This document shows positions 20,919 through 29,523 of a stretch of DNA of 64,000 bases, in pieces. The notes beneath the pieces are model-generated. The model saw only the letters and a list, made by a program, of their open reading frames with translations, was not told the DNA's origin and did not search any database. The DNA is from Cellulomonas sp. APG4 (GTDB lineage Bacteria; Actinomycetota; Actinomycetes; Actinomycetales; Cellulomonadaceae), in contig NZ_JAACYI010000001.1 of assembly GCF_009996735.1 (NCBI RefSeq), positions 70,522 to 134,521 on the forward strand, given 5' to 3'. The translations under genes were made by a program, and so were the position numbers. The stretch's first letter is position 1. Each line of letters opens with the position of its first letter.

Positions 20919-23050
20919 GACCCGCCGGTGGCGGGTCCGCTCCCGCGGGCCCGCCACCACTTCTGGTGCCCTACGTGGCGTCCGTCGCGATCACGGGCGT
21001 CGCCCTCCTCCTGGTGGTGCTCGCCTCGACCCGCTGGCACCTGCTCCTCGACAGCTGGGCCCTGTGGCCCGCCGTGTTCCTCGCCTCCGCCGCGCTGATC
21101 GGCGAGATCAGGCCGCTCTACGTCTCCAAGGGCGACGCGCCCGCCGAGGCCATCTCGACGTCGACGCCGTTCGTCCTGGCCCTCGTGTCGCTCGGCGGGA
21201 TCGGCCCGGCCCTGGTCACCCAGGTGCTCGCGAGCCTCGTCGACGACCTGCGCAACCGCCGCGGCCTGCAGAAGACCGCGTTCAACACGGGCCAGTACAC
21301 GCTCAGCGTGCTCGCGGCCCGAGCCACCTACGCCGGCCTCACGGGTCTGCCGTTCTTCGGCGGCCCCGTCGGGGTCGACATCACCCACCTCTTCCCGCTG
21401 CTCGCGGGCGGAGTGGTGATGGTCGTGGTCAACCGCCTGCTCGTCGCGGTGGTGGTGTCGATCGCGTCCTCGGAGCGGCTGACGACGATCATCGGGCACG
21501 AGGCCGCGTTCTTCGCCGCGACCCAGCTGGTGCTCCTGTCGATCGGCGGCGTCGCGGCCAACGTCGCCGCGAGCGGCATCGCGTTCCTCGCGCTCCTGTG
21601 CGCCCCCGCCGTGGCGGTCTACCTCACGACGGCGGCCGGGATCCGCCACGCGCACCAGGCCTCGCACGACGCCCTCACCGGCCTCGGCAACCGCAGCCTG
21701 CTGCACCAGCGTCTGCGCACCGCCACGGCCCGCGCGCAGGCCGCGCACCGCGAGGGCCCGGGCCTCGTGCTGCTCGACCTCGACCACTTCAAGGACGTCA
21801 ACGACACCCTCGGGCACATCGTCGGGGACGACCTGCTGCGCGAGGTGGCCCAGCGCCTCGTCTCGGTGCTCGGTGACGACACGCACGCCAACCGCCTGGG
21901 TGGTGACGAGTTCGCCGTCGTCGTGGACGGCGATCTCGTGGCCACCCAGACCCTCGCGCACGATCTGCTGGCCTCGCTCGAGAAGCCGATCCGCATCGGC
22001 GACGTCGAGCTGCTCGTGCGCGCGAGCGCGGGGGTCGCGATCGGGCCCGAGCACGGCACGGACGCCGACGAGCTGCTCAAGAACGCCGACATCGCGCTGT
22101 ACCACGCGAAGGTCGAGCGCGACCGGATCAGCACCTACTCGGCCCGGTTCGACGTCAACACGGTCGAGCGCCTGCGCCTGCTCAACGACCTGCGCGTCGC
22201 GATCGAGCAGGATGCGCTGGGCGTCGTCTACCAGCCCCAGCTCGACCTGACGAACGGTCGCATCGTCGCGGTCGAGGCCCTCATCCGCTGGGAGCACCCC
22301 GTGCACGGCCACGTGCCGCCCGACAGGTTCATCCCGCTCGCGGAGAACTCCGGGCTCATCGCGGCCCTCACGGCGCACGTGCTCGAGACGGCACTCGGCT
22401 CGCTCGCGGCGTGGCGCGCCGCGGGTCACGACCTACGGATGTCCGTCAACGTCTCGGCCCGGCACCTGTCGGACCTCGCGCTCCCCCGACAGGTGCACGA
22501 GGCCCTGACCCGCCACGACGTCCCGGCGACGGCGCTCGTGCTCGAGGTCACCGAGACCGCGCTGCTGTCGGACCCGATCCGGGCACGCGTCGTGCTCACG
22601 GCTCTGCGGCGCCTCGGCGTCGCGATCGCGGTCGACGACTACGGCACGGGGCACGCGTCGCTCAGCTACCTCAAGAAGCTCGAGGTGGACGAGCTCAAGG
22701 TCGACCGCTCGTACGTGAGCGACATGGGTCGCGACGAGCACGACTTCATCATCGTGCGCTCGACGGTGGCCCTCGCGCGCGACCTCGGGCTGCGCGTGGT
22801 GGCCGAGGGCATCGAGGACGCGTCGACCGTGGTCGCCCTGCGGGGCCTCGGCTGCGACGTGGGCCAGGGCTACCACCTGGGGCGCCCGACCAGCGCGGAC
22901 GGCATCGCCCAGCTGCTCGCGCTGCCACCGCACGACCCGTCGCGCGAACCCGCCCCGGTCCCGGAGCTGCCGACCGTGCCCGACGGCGCCACCACACCGC
23001 CGTCCGGAGGCACGCCCGTCTCGGCGACCGACCCGAGCGTGGGGGTCTAG
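20909..23050 (+). CDS. Membrane-anchored GGDEF-EAL cyclic-di-GMP protein
   Basis: A protein of about 713 aa. The N-terminal 230 residues are hydrophobic and probably form several transmembrane helices, a MASE-like sensor region. A GGDEF domain follows, with DALTGLGNR and an intact GGDEF at about 331-335. The EAL domain has an intact EAL at about 456-458, DDYGTGHASLSYL and a C-terminal low-complexity tail. Both active sites look intact, so diguanylate cyclase and phosphodiesterase activities are both possible. The start is uncertain. GTG at 20909 overlaps the upstream peptide gene; GTG at 20966 or 20975 are alternatives, and none has a good ribosome site. Confidence 0.85.
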   Translation: MGLRPAGGGSAPAGPPPLLVPYVASVAITGVALLLVVLASTRWHLLLDSWALWPAVFLASAALIGEIRPLYVSKGDAPAEAISTSTPFVLALVSLGGIGPALVTQVLASLVDDLRNRRGLQKTAFNTGQYTLSVLAARATYAGLTGLPFFGGPVGVDITHLFPLLAGGVVMVVVNRLLVAVVVSIASSERLTTIIGHEAAFFAATQLVLLSIGGVAANVAASGIAFLALLCAPAVAVYLTTAAGIRHAHQASHDALTGLGNRSLLHQRLRTATARAQAAHREGPGLVLLDLDHFKDVNDTLGHIVGDDLLREVAQRLVSVLGDDTHANRLGGDEFAVVVDGDLVATQTLAHDLLASLEKPIRIGDVELLVRASAGVAIGPEHGTDADELLKNADIALYHAKVERDRISTYSARFDVNTVERLRLLNDLRVAIEQDALGVVYQPQLDLTNGRIVAVEALIRWEHPVHGHVPPDRFIPLAENSGLIAALTAHVLETALGSLAAWRAAGHDLRMSVNVSARHLSDLALPRQVHEALTRHDVPATALVLEVTETALLSDPIRARVVLTALRRLGVAIAVDDYGTGHASLSYLKKLEVDELKVDRSYVSDMGRDEHDFIIVRSTVALARDLGLRVVAEGIEDASTVVALRGLGCDVGQGYHLGRPTSADGIAQLLALPPHDPSREPAPVPELPTVPDGATTPPSGGTPVSATDPSVGV
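20919..20937 (+). other. 8-bp perfect hairpin at the peptide/GGDEF-EAL boundary
   Basis: GACCCGCC-GGT-GGCGGGTC follows the stop codon of the 36-aa ORF at once. It has a three-base loop and no T-run. In RNA it would sit inside the start region of the GGDEF-EAL gene if GTG 20909 is used, so it could affect initiation rather than terminate transcription. Confidence 0.5.
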
Positions 23051-23619
23051 TGCTGCTCATCGCGGTGTGCGCGCTCGCGCTGCTCTCACCCCTCGCCGTC
23101 GGCCGGTGGCCCGCCGGCGTGCTCCTGCGCCGCTGGCGGCTCACCCCGCTCGTGTGGCTCGCCCTCGCGGTGCAGGTCGTGATGGTGCAGGCCGCGCTGC
23201 CCGAGCCCGTGGCCAAGGGACTGCACCTCGCGACCTACGTCGTCGCCTTCGTCTTCCTGTGGGCCAACCGGGCGGTGCGCGGCGTGCTCGTCGTGGGCGC
23301 GGGCGCGCTGTCCAACGGCGTCACGATCGCGCTCAACGGCGGCTCGCTGCCCGCCTCGCCCCGGGCCGTCGAGCTCGCGGGGCTCGACCACGGCGAGGGC
23401 TTCTCGAACTCCGCCGTGCTCGCCGACCCCGTGCTCCCGTGGCTCGGCGACGTGTTCGCCTGGCCCGCGCCGCTCCCCCTCGCCAACACCTTCAGCGTGG
23501 GCGACGTGCTGATCGCCGTCGGCGTCGCGATCGCGGCATGGTCGGGCACGGCCCGGCTGGGCCGCACGCCTGCGGAGAGCGGACCCGAGGCCGACCCTCG
23601 GCCGTCCGTCCAGGCCTGA
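23050..23619 (+). CDS. DUF5317-family membrane protein
   Basis: A 189-aa multi-pass membrane protein (about five hydrophobic segments). It shows the DUF5317 pattern: a first helix VLLIAVCALALLSPLAVG, a central HLATYVVAFVFLWANR, and GALSNGVTIALNGGSLPAS. The GTG at 23050 shares its G with the TAG stop of the GGDEF-EAL gene (TAGTG), so the two are coupled. The function is unknown; association with a signalling protein suggests a membrane partner, but this is only context. Confidence 0.8.
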   Translation: MLLIAVCALALLSPLAVGRWPAGVLLRRWRLTPLVWLALAVQVVMVQAALPEPVAKGLHLATYVVAFVFLWANRAVRGVLVVGAGALSNGVTIALNGGSLPASPRAVELAGLDHGEGFSNSAVLADPVLPWLGDVFAWPAPLPLANTFSVGDVLIAVGVAIAAWSGTARLGRTPAESGPEADPRPSVQA

Positions 23620-23630
23620 CGAGGGACCCT

Positions 23631-23743
23631 CAGTCGTCGCGGGCCTGTCGGCCGAGGGCAGTCGTCGCGGGACTGTCGCCCGGGAGCAGTCGTCGCGGGA
23701 GGGCAGTCGTCGCGGGCCCGATGCGCGGGACGTCAGTCGTCGC
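23631..23743 (-). repeat. Dispersed 13-bp repeats copied from the prfC 3' end
   Basis: CAGTCGTCGCGGG occurs at 23631, 23659, 23687 and 23704. A close match at 23734 contains the prfC stop codon (last codons Gly-Asp-Asp-stop). Spacing is irregular (28, 28, 17, 30). The interspersed GGGCCTGTCGGCC and GGGACTGTCGCCC have partial inverted symmetry. The block fills the gap between the convergent DUF5317 and prfC genes, so it may also act in termination. Confidence 0.75.
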
Positions 23744-25334
23744 CGCTCGCGGGCAGCGGCGCGAGGACGAGGTCAGGGTCGTCTCGCTGGAGCGAGCGCA
23801 GCCGCCACTGGTCACGCAGCAGGGCGAGCAGCACGCCGTCCGACCTGCGTGCGAGCTCGACCCCGGAGGCTCCGGCCAGCCGGCGGGCGTCGTCGTCGGT
23901 CGCGAGCCGGGCCATCTGGTAGGCGAGCTGCTCGGTGCGGATGGGCGCGCGGAACTCGTGCTCCATGCGGAAGGCCGCGACCTCGAACTGGAGCGGCCCG
24001 ACGGCGGCCAGCACGGGCGCGCCGTCGCCACGGGCCTCCGAGACGAGCACCTGGACCACGCCCTCCTGCTCGAGCTGCGCGATGCCCTTGCGGAACTGCT
24101 TCGAGCGGCTCGGGTCCGCGGCACGCGCCACCATGAAGTGCTCGGGGGCGAACACGGGCATGGGCGGGAAGGTCACCGCCGGCCCGGCGGGGTCGTAGAG
24201 AGTGTCCCCCACGCTCAGCGCGGTCGCGTTCACGAGCCCGACGACGTCCCCCGGGTAGGCGCTCTCGATCGTGTCGCGCGAGCGGCCGAAGACCGACAGC
24301 GCGTACTTGGTCGCGAACGGTCGGCCGGTCTGCGCGTGCGTCACGACCTCACCGCGACGGAACTCGCCCGAGCACACGCGCAGGAACGCGACGTGGTCGC
24401 GGTGCGCCGGGTCCATGCCTGCCTGGATCTTGAACACGACCCCGCTGAACGGTGCGTCGACGGGCCGCGGCGTGCCGTCCACGTCGGGCCGGGCCGAGGG
24501 CGCCGGGGCGAGCGTCGTGACGACCTCGAGCATCTGCCGCACGCCGATGTTGGTGAGCGCCGCGCCGAACAGCAGCGGGCTCGTGCGGCCCGCCCGGAAG
24601 GACTCCTCGTCGACCTCGGGCAGCAGGCCCACGGAGTCGAGCGCGTCGGCGACCTCGTCCGGCACCCGGTCCCGCGCCTCGTCGAGCGTGAGCGGCTCCT
24701 CCTCGGCGAGCGAGGCCCCGCCGGGCGCGCGGCGGTAGAGGGTCACGCCACCCGTGCGCGTGTCGTAGAGGCCGCGCAGGTCACCTGCGGCACCGATCGG
24801 CCACGTCACCGGCGTGGGCTGCAGGTCGATGCGCCGCTCGAGCTCGTCGCACAGCGCGAGCGCCTCCTGGCCCGGGCGGTCCCACTTGTTGATGAACGTG
24901 ATCACCGGGATGCCCCGGCGGCGGCACACGTCGAACAGCTTGAGGGTCTGCGGCTCGAGGCCCTTGGCCGCGTCGAGCAGCATCACGGCGGCGTCGACCG
25001 CGGTGAGCACGCGGTAGGTGTCCTCGGAGAAGTCGGCGTGGCCCGGGGTGTCGAGCAGGTTCACCACGACGTCGTCGAACGTGAACTGCAGGGCGGCCGA
25101 GGTGATCGAGATGCCACGCTTCTGCTCCATCTCGAGCCAGTCCGAGACCACGCCCGCGCGTCCACCCTTGCCGTGCACCGCGCCGGCCTCGGTGATGGCG
25201 CGCGCGTGCAGCGCGAGCGCCTCGGTGAGGGTGGACTTGCCCGCGTCCGGGTGCGAGATGACGGCGATGCTGCGGCGGGGTGCGGGTCCGGTCCCCGCCT
25301 CGTGCGCGGGCGCCGTCGTCGTGGGCTCGGTCAT
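23733..25334 (-). CDS. prfC: Peptide chain release factor 3
   Basis: A 533-aa translational GTPase that recycles RF1/RF2 after termination. G1 is SHPDAGKST (about residues 27-35). The switch region is KRGISITSAALQF, G3 DTPGHADF, and G4 NKWDRPG. Length and the C-terminal domain (ARAADPSRSKQFRKGIAQLEQEGVVQV) match RF3. The ATG at 25334 overlaps the stop of the upstream MerR gene by 4 nt, an unusual partnership for a housekeeping factor. Its 3' end is surrounded by short repeats. Confidence 0.93.
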   Translation of the reverse strand: MTEPTTTAPAHEAGTGPAPRRSIAVISHPDAGKSTLTEALALHARAITEAGAVHGKGGRAGVVSDWLEMEQKRGISITSAALQFTFDDVVVNLLDTPGHADFSEDTYRVLTAVDAAVMLLDAAKGLEPQTLKLFDVCRRRGIPVITFINKWDRPGQEALALCDELERRIDLQPTPVTWPIGAAGDLRGLYDTRTGGVTLYRRAPGGASLAEEEPLTLDEARDRVPDEVADALDSVGLLPEVDEESFRAGRTSPLLFGAALTNIGVRQMLEVVTTLAPAPSARPDVDGTPRPVDAPFSGVVFKIQAGMDPAHRDHVAFLRVCSGEFRRGEVVTHAQTGRPFATKYALSVFGRSRDTIESAYPGDVVGLVNATALSVGDTLYDPAGPAVTFPPMPVFAPEHFMVARAADPSRSKQFRKGIAQLEQEGVVQVLVSEARGDGAPVLAAVGPLQFEVAAFRMEHEFRAPIRTEQLAYQMARLATDDDARRLAGASGVELARRSDGVLLALLRDQWRLRSLQRDDPDLVLAPLPASGDD

Positions 25335-25744
25335 CGGTCTCCCTCGGGGTGGTGACGCAGGTGGCGGATCTCGCCGCGCAGGCTCGACGCGAACTGCTCC
25401 GCGCTGTCGAGGCGGTCACGCAGGCGGCGGCAACGGTCGTCGACCACGTCGCGGTAGCGTTCGAGCAGGGCCAGCAGCGCGACACGCTCCTCGGCCGACG
25501 GCGTCCCGGCGAGGACGTCGAGCGCCGTGAGCAGCTCGCGCATCTCGTCGAGCGAGAAGTCGAGCGGCTTCATCCGCATGACCAGCTCGAGCCGGGCCAC
25601 GTCCGCCTGGGTGTAGAGCCGGAAGCCGCCCTGGGAGCGGCTCGACGGCGTGACGAGCCCGACCTCCTCGTAGTAGCGGATCGTGCGCAGGGACAGGCCC
25701 GTGCGCTCGGCGACCTCGCCGATCTGGTGGTGGTGGATCCCCAC
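25331..25744 (-). CDS. MerR-family transcriptional regulator
   Basis: A 137-aa MerR-type regulator. The helix-turn-helix QIGEVAERTGLSLRTIRYYEEVGLV occupies residues 7-31, followed by a wing with GGFRLYTQADVARL and a coiled-coil dimer helix (DRCRRLRDRLDSAEQFASSLRGEIRHL). No cysteine metal-binding loop is present, so a metal sensor is unlikely. It is translated from GTG at 25744 and runs straight into prfC (ATGA overlap). It could control prfC expression together with itself. A TAGACT box at 25809-25804 could be its -10. Confidence 0.88.
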   Translation of the reverse strand: MGIHHHQIGEVAERTGLSLRTIRYYEEVGLVTPSSRSQGGFRLYTQADVARLELVMRMKPLDFSLDEMRELLTALDVLAGTPSAEERVALLALLERYRDVVDDRCRRLRDRLDSAEQFASSLRGEIRHLRHHPEGDR

Positions 25745-26052
25745 GGTGCGCCTTCCGGGTGGGGGTGGCGACCTGCCCGACGGCGAGGTCGACGTGCCGA
25801 GGCAGTCTACCGCCGCGTCAGGTTCGACTGCGGACGGCGACGTGGCGACCAGGTGTGTCGTCCGCCACGCCGCGCGCAGGTGTCACCCAACCCTCACGTC
25901 ACGGTACGTTGGTCCCGGTCCCGAGGCGTGGCGCGCTGGTAGCCGCAGCCGCCACCCGGACCCCGCGCACCGACGCGCTCCCCGACCTGCCGGCCGCACC
26001 CGCGCGGCGAGCCCACGGGCGCGCACGCGCCCGGTGAACGAACGGAAGCCGT
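25745..26052. other. Divergent control region of MerR and SulP genes
   Basis: These 308 bp contain no convincing ORF. On the minus strand TAGACT (25809-25804) could drive the MerR-prfC pair. On the plus strand TACGTT, inside GTCACGGTACGTTGG (about 25904-25918), is a candidate -10 for the SulP gene. That would leave a long leader of about 130 nt. I see no clear MerR-type 19-bp palindrome. Confidence 0.4.
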
Positions 26053-27648
26053 GTGACGACGTCCGACCACGACCTGCCCGACCCCACCGTGGCCGACCGC
26101 GCCGTGCCCGACCGCGAGCTCCGCGACGCTCCCACCCCGGTCGACGACCTCCACCCCCATGTCCCCGAGGCCGACGAGCGCGGCTCGATCCTCGCCGCGC
26201 TGCGCTCACCCCGCAGGCTGCGCACCGAGGTGCTCGCGGGCCTCGTCGTCGCCCTCGCACTGATCCCCGAGGCGATCTCGTTCTCGATCATCGCCGGGGT
26301 GGACCCCCGGGTCGGCCTCTTCGCATCCTTCACGATGGCGGTCTCGATCGCGTTCCTGGGCGGACGACCCGCGATGATCTCGGCCGCCACCGGCGCGATC
26401 GCCCTCGTGGTCGCGCCGGTGGTGCGCGACCACGGCCTCGACCACCTGATCGCGACGGTGATCCTCGGCGGGATCCTCCAGGTGGTGCTCGGCCTGCTCG
26501 GCGTCGCGAGGCTCATGCGGTTCATCCCCCGTTCGGTGATGATCGGGTTCGTCAACGCCCTCGCGATCCTGATCTTCCTCGCCCAGCTGCCGCACCTCAC
26601 GGGCGTGCCGTGGGTCGTGTACCCGCTCGTCGCGCTCGGCATCGCCGTCATGGTCTTCCTGCCGCGGCTCACCACAGCCGTCCCCGCCCCGCTCGTCGCC
26701 ATCGTCGGCCTGACGCTGATCACCGTGCTCGCCGCGGTCGTGGTCCCGACGGTGGGCGACGAGGGCGAGCTGCCGCGCTCGCTGCCCGCGCTCGTGGTGC
26801 CCGACGTGCCGTTCACGCTCGAGACCCTGCAGATCATCGCGCCCTACGCGCTCACCATGGCGCTCGTCGGCCTGCTCGAGTCGCTGCTCACCGCCAAGCT
26901 CGTCGACGACGTGACCGACACCCACTCGAACAAGACGCGTGAGAGCTGGGGCCAGGGTGCCGCGAACATCATCACCGGCTTCTTCGGCGGCATGGGCGGC
27001 TGCGCGATGATCGGCCAGACGATGATCAACGTGAAGGTCTCGGGCGCCCGCACCCGGATCTCGACCTTCCTGGCCGGCGTGTTCCTGCTGGCCCTGGTGG
27101 TCGGTGCGGGTGACCTGGTCGCGATCATCCCGATGGCCGCCCTCGTCGCAGTGATGATCATGGTGTCGGTCGCGACCTTCGACTGGCACTCCGTCCAGAT
27201 CGGGACCCTGCGCCGGATGCCGCGCAGCGAGACCCTCGTGATGCTCACCACCGTCGTCGTCACCGTCGCGACGCACAACCTGGCCTACGGCGTCTTCGCG
27301 GGCGTGACCGCGGCGATGGTCGCGTTCGCGCGCCGCGTCGCGCACCTCACCGAGGTCACGCGCATCGACCAGGTGGACGACGACGTGCGCGTCTACCGCG
27401 TCACGGGCGAGCTCTTCTTCGCGTCGTCGAACGACCTCGTGTACCAGTTCAACTACAACGACGACCCGAAGAACGTCGTCATCGACATGTCGCAGGCACA
27501 CATCTGGGACGCCTCGACGGTCGCGGCTCTCGACGCGATCCAGCAGAAGTACGCGTCGAAGGGCAAGACCGCCACGATCCTGCACCTGAACGACGACAGT
27601 GCGCGTCGCCACGAGCTGCTCGCGGGCCGGCTCGGCGCGGGCCACTGA
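26053..27648 (+). CDS. SulP-family anion transporter with STAS domain
   Basis: A 531-aa transporter. A hydrophilic N-terminus of about 60 residues precedes about 10-12 membrane segments, starting at LAGLVVALALIPEAISFSIIAGVDP (typical SulP TM1) and including ATGAIALVVAPV. A cytoplasmic STAS domain lies at about 440-525 (VRVYRVTGELFFASS, VVIDMSQAHIWDASTVAALD). SulP proteins move sulfate, bicarbonate or related anions; BicA-like bicarbonate import is one possibility. The GTG at 26053 has CGGAAGC upstream. A second, different SulP gene is at 50680. Confidence 0.88.
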   Translation: MTTSDHDLPDPTVADRAVPDRELRDAPTPVDDLHPHVPEADERGSILAALRSPRRLRTEVLAGLVVALALIPEAISFSIIAGVDPRVGLFASFTMAVSIAFLGGRPAMISAATGAIALVVAPVVRDHGLDHLIATVILGGILQVVLGLLGVARLMRFIPRSVMIGFVNALAILIFLAQLPHLTGVPWVVYPLVALGIAVMVFLPRLTTAVPAPLVAIVGLTLITVLAAVVVPTVGDEGELPRSLPALVVPDVPFTLETLQIIAPYALTMALVGLLESLLTAKLVDDVTDTHSNKTRESWGQGAANIITGFFGGMGGCAMIGQTMINVKVSGARTRISTFLAGVFLLALVVGAGDLVAIIPMAALVAVMIMVSVATFDWHSVQIGTLRRMPRSETLVMLTTVVVTVATHNLAYGVFAGVTAAMVAFARRVAHLTEVTRIDQVDDDVRVYRVTGELFFASSNDLVYQFNYNDDPKNVVIDMSQAHIWDASTVAALDAIQQKYASKGKTATILHLNDDSARRHELLAGRLGAGH

Positions 27649-27666
27649 CGAGCCGCACCCCCTCCC

Positions 27667-27742
27667 ACGTCGAGGTCGCCACCCCGCGCCGAGGTCGCCA
27701 GTCGCACGGCACTACCTCGGCGCGGAAGAGCGACCTCGACGT
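27667..27742. terminator. Nested double stem-loop between convergent genes
   Basis: The outer arms ACGTCGAGGTCGC (27667-27679) and GCGACCTCGACGT (27730-27742) are perfect 13-bp inverted repeats. The inner arms CCGCGCCGAGGT (27684-27695) and ACCTCGGCGCGG (27714-27725) are perfect 12-bp inverted repeats. Together they can fold one long interrupted hairpin with an 18-nt loop. It lies exactly between the stops of the SulP and redox-disulfide genes and reaches the latter's stop codon. A bidirectional terminator is the simplest reading, though there is no T-run. Confidence 0.7.
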
Positions 27743-27981
27743 CAGGCGAGGGGAGCCAGGAGCTCGCGGAGGGCGCGGGCGGTCGGGACGTGGCCCGTGA
27801 GGACCACGCGGCCGTCGACGACGAGCCCGGGCGTGCTCATGACGCCCAGGGCAGCGATCTCGCCGTAGTCCGTGACCTTCTCGATGTCGGCCGCGACGCC
27901 GAGCTCGGCCACGGCCTCGCGCGTCACACGCTCGAGCGCGACGCAGTTGCGACACCCGGGTCCCAGGATCTTGATCTGCAT
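27742..27981 (-). CDS. Thioredoxin-like small redox-disulfide protein
   Basis: A 79-aa glutaredoxin/thioredoxin-fold protein with GPGCRNC (CxxC at about residues 10-13) right after the first strand and the cis-Pro segment VMSTPGLVVDG. This family is the 'redox-active disulfide protein 2' group, commonly encoded beside YraQ/ArsP-type permeases, as here (10-bp gap). It may reduce or deliver a metal or metalloid thiol for the permease. That role is inferred from the conserved pairing. Confidence 0.85.
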   Translation of the reverse strand: MQIKILGPGCRNCVALERVTREAVAELGVAADIEKVTDYGEIAALGVMSTPGLVVDGRVVLTGHVPTARALRELLAPLA

Positions 27982-27991
27982 GGTCCACCTC

Positions 27992-29026
27992 TCAGAAGAC
28001 GGCGTTGAAGGTGAGACCGACGGCCAGGATGCCGACGGTGACGGCGCCGAAGAAGAGTCCGAGCAGCGGTGGCCTCAGCACGCGCCGCAGCAGCACCGCC
28101 TCGGGGATCGAGAGCGCGACCGTGGCCATCATGAACGCCATCACGGTGCCCGTGGCCATGCCCTTGGCCCACAACGCCTCCGCGATGGGGATGACCCCGG
28201 CGGCGTTCGAGTACAGCGGCACCCCGGCAAGGGTCGCGACGACGACGGCGAACGGGTCGTCCGGTCCCGCGTAGGCCGCGACGACGTCCGTCGGCACCCA
28301 GCCGTGGATCACCGCACCGACGGCGATACCCACGAGAACCCAGCGCCACACGCGGCCCACGATCTCCCGCGTCTCGGCGCGGGCGGCCTCGACGCGCTCG
28401 CTCAGTGACGGACGGTGCCCGTCGGCCGTGAGCCGCGCCACCGGGGCCTCGAGCACGAACGGCTCGACCCAGCGCTCGAGCGACAGCCGCGACAGGCCCC
28501 ACCCCGCGAGGACGGCGAGCGTCAGGCCGGCACCCACGTAGGCGGCGGTGAGCTGCCACCCGAACAGGTCCGCGAGCATCACCACCGCGACCTCGTTGAC
28601 CAAGGGCGACGCGATGAGGAAGGCGAGCGTCACGCCGATCGGCACACCGGCGGCGACGAAGCCGATGAAGAGCGGGATCGACGAGCACGAGCAGAACGGC
28701 GTGACGGCACCGAGCAGCGCGGCGAGGACGAGGGAGAGCGCGAGCGGCCGCCCCTCGAGGAACGCGCGGACACGCTCGGGGCGCAGGGTGGTGCGCAGCA
28801 TCCCGATCGCGAAGACCAGACCCACGAGCAGGAGCAGGATCTTGACGGAGTCGTAGACGAAGAACTCGACGGCGCCCGCGAGCGCTCCCTCGGCCCCCAC
28901 GGCGAGCGCGAGCGCGCGCCAGACGTGCTCGTTGGCGACGAGCAAGGCGACCCACGCGGCAGCGAGGAGCGCGAGGGCGCCCACGAGCCGCGTGCTGCGG
29001 GACCGCAGGCCCGGGGTGGCTGTCAC
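27992..29026 (-). CDS. YraQ/ArsP-family permease
   Basis: A permease of about 344 aa (DUF318) with eight or more membrane helices. The signature GAVTPFCSCSSIPLFIGF near residue 120 carries the paired cysteines typical of the family, and GVPLYSNAAGVIPI is the matching second half. ArsP members export methylated arsenite; others are uncharacterised or linked to metals. The divergent CmtR-like sensor suggests a metal or metalloid role. I chose GTG at 29026, since AGGAGGGG lies just before it; ATG at 29041 would place that ribosome site inside the gene. Confidence 0.82.
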   Translation of the reverse strand: MTATPGLRSRSTRLVGALALLAAAWVALLVANEHVWRALALAVGAEGALAGAVEFFVYDSVKILLLLVGLVFAIGMLRTTLRPERVRAFLEGRPLALSLVLAALLGAVTPFCSCSSIPLFIGFVAAGVPIGVTLAFLIASPLVNEVAVVMLADLFGWQLTAAYVGAGLTLAVLAGWGLSRLSLERWVEPFVLEAPVARLTADGHRPSLSERVEAARAETREIVGRVWRWVLVGIAVGAVIHGWVPTDVVAAYAGPDDPFAVVVATLAGVPLYSNAAGVIPIAEALWAKGMATGTVMAFMMATVALSIPEAVLLRRVLRPPLLGLFFGAVTVGILAVGLTFNAVF

Positions 29027-29039
29027 ATCCCCTCCTGAC

Positions 29040-29055
29040 ATCGACGCACATCGAT
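29040..29055. promoter_or_regulatory. Candidate operator in the permease/CmtR intergenic region
   Basis: ATCGA-CGCACA-TCGAT, perfect 5-bp arms around six bases, sits immediately upstream of the permease gene and 64 bp before the ArsR/CmtR ATG. ArsR-SmtB proteins bind short imperfect palindromes of this kind. The assignment is positional only. Confidence 0.4.
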
Positions 29056-29106
29056 ACGTGCCACGTTAAGGGCCGGCCGGGCGGTGACACAGGACCTCCG
29101 TCCCGC

Positions 29107-29112
29107 TAGCAT
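29107..29112 (+). promoter_or_regulatory. -10 box of leaderless CmtR-like gene
   Basis: TAGCAT, then six nucleotides, then ATG at 29119. No ribosome site is present. Confidence 0.55.
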
Positions 29113-29118
29113 CGGCAC

Positions 29119-29523
29119 ATGCCGATGACAACGCACACGAGCGCTGCCGACGCCCTGGTGGGCATGGTCGAGGCCTCGTCCCTCTCCGCTCCCGCGGGCC
29201 TGTTCCGGGCGCTCGCCGACCCCTCGCGGCTGCTGATCCTGCGCCACCTCCTCACGGGCGAGCACCGCGTGGTCGACCTGACCCAGCACCTCGGCCTCGC
29301 GCAGTCGACGGTCTCGCAGCACCTCGCGTGCCTGCGCGACTGCGGGCTCGTCTCCTCGCGCGCCGTCGGCCGTGCGTCGTGGTTCGCGCTCACCCACCCC
29401 GAGGCCGCGCTGGACGTGCTGGGCGCCGCCGAGCGTCTGCTCGCACTCACCGGCGACGCGGTCGAGGGATGCGCGACGGCGCGTCGCGACGTGCGCACCG
29501 CGCAGGGCGCACGCCGTGGCTGA
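29119..29523 (+). CDS. ArsR/SmtB-family metal sensor, CmtR-like
   Basis: A 134-aa winged-helix repressor. The recognition region STVSQHLACLRDCGLV has cysteines spaced Cys-x3-Cys exactly as in mycobacterial CmtR (NHLSCLRGCGLV), where these two plus a C-terminal Cys bind Cd(II)/Pb(II). A third Cys here, in VEGCATARRDV, is at the matching place. It is therefore likely a Cd/Pb (or similar thiophilic metal) sensor that releases DNA on binding. It is divergent from the permease gene and overlaps the downstream CDF exporter by 8 nt, so it probably controls both. Confidence 0.85.
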   Translation: MPMTTHTSAADALVGMVEASSLSAPAGLFRALADPSRLLILRHLLTGEHRVVDLTQHLGLAQSTVSQHLACLRDCGLVSSRAVGRASWFALTHPEAALDVLGAAERLLALTGDAVEGCATARRDVRTAQGARRG

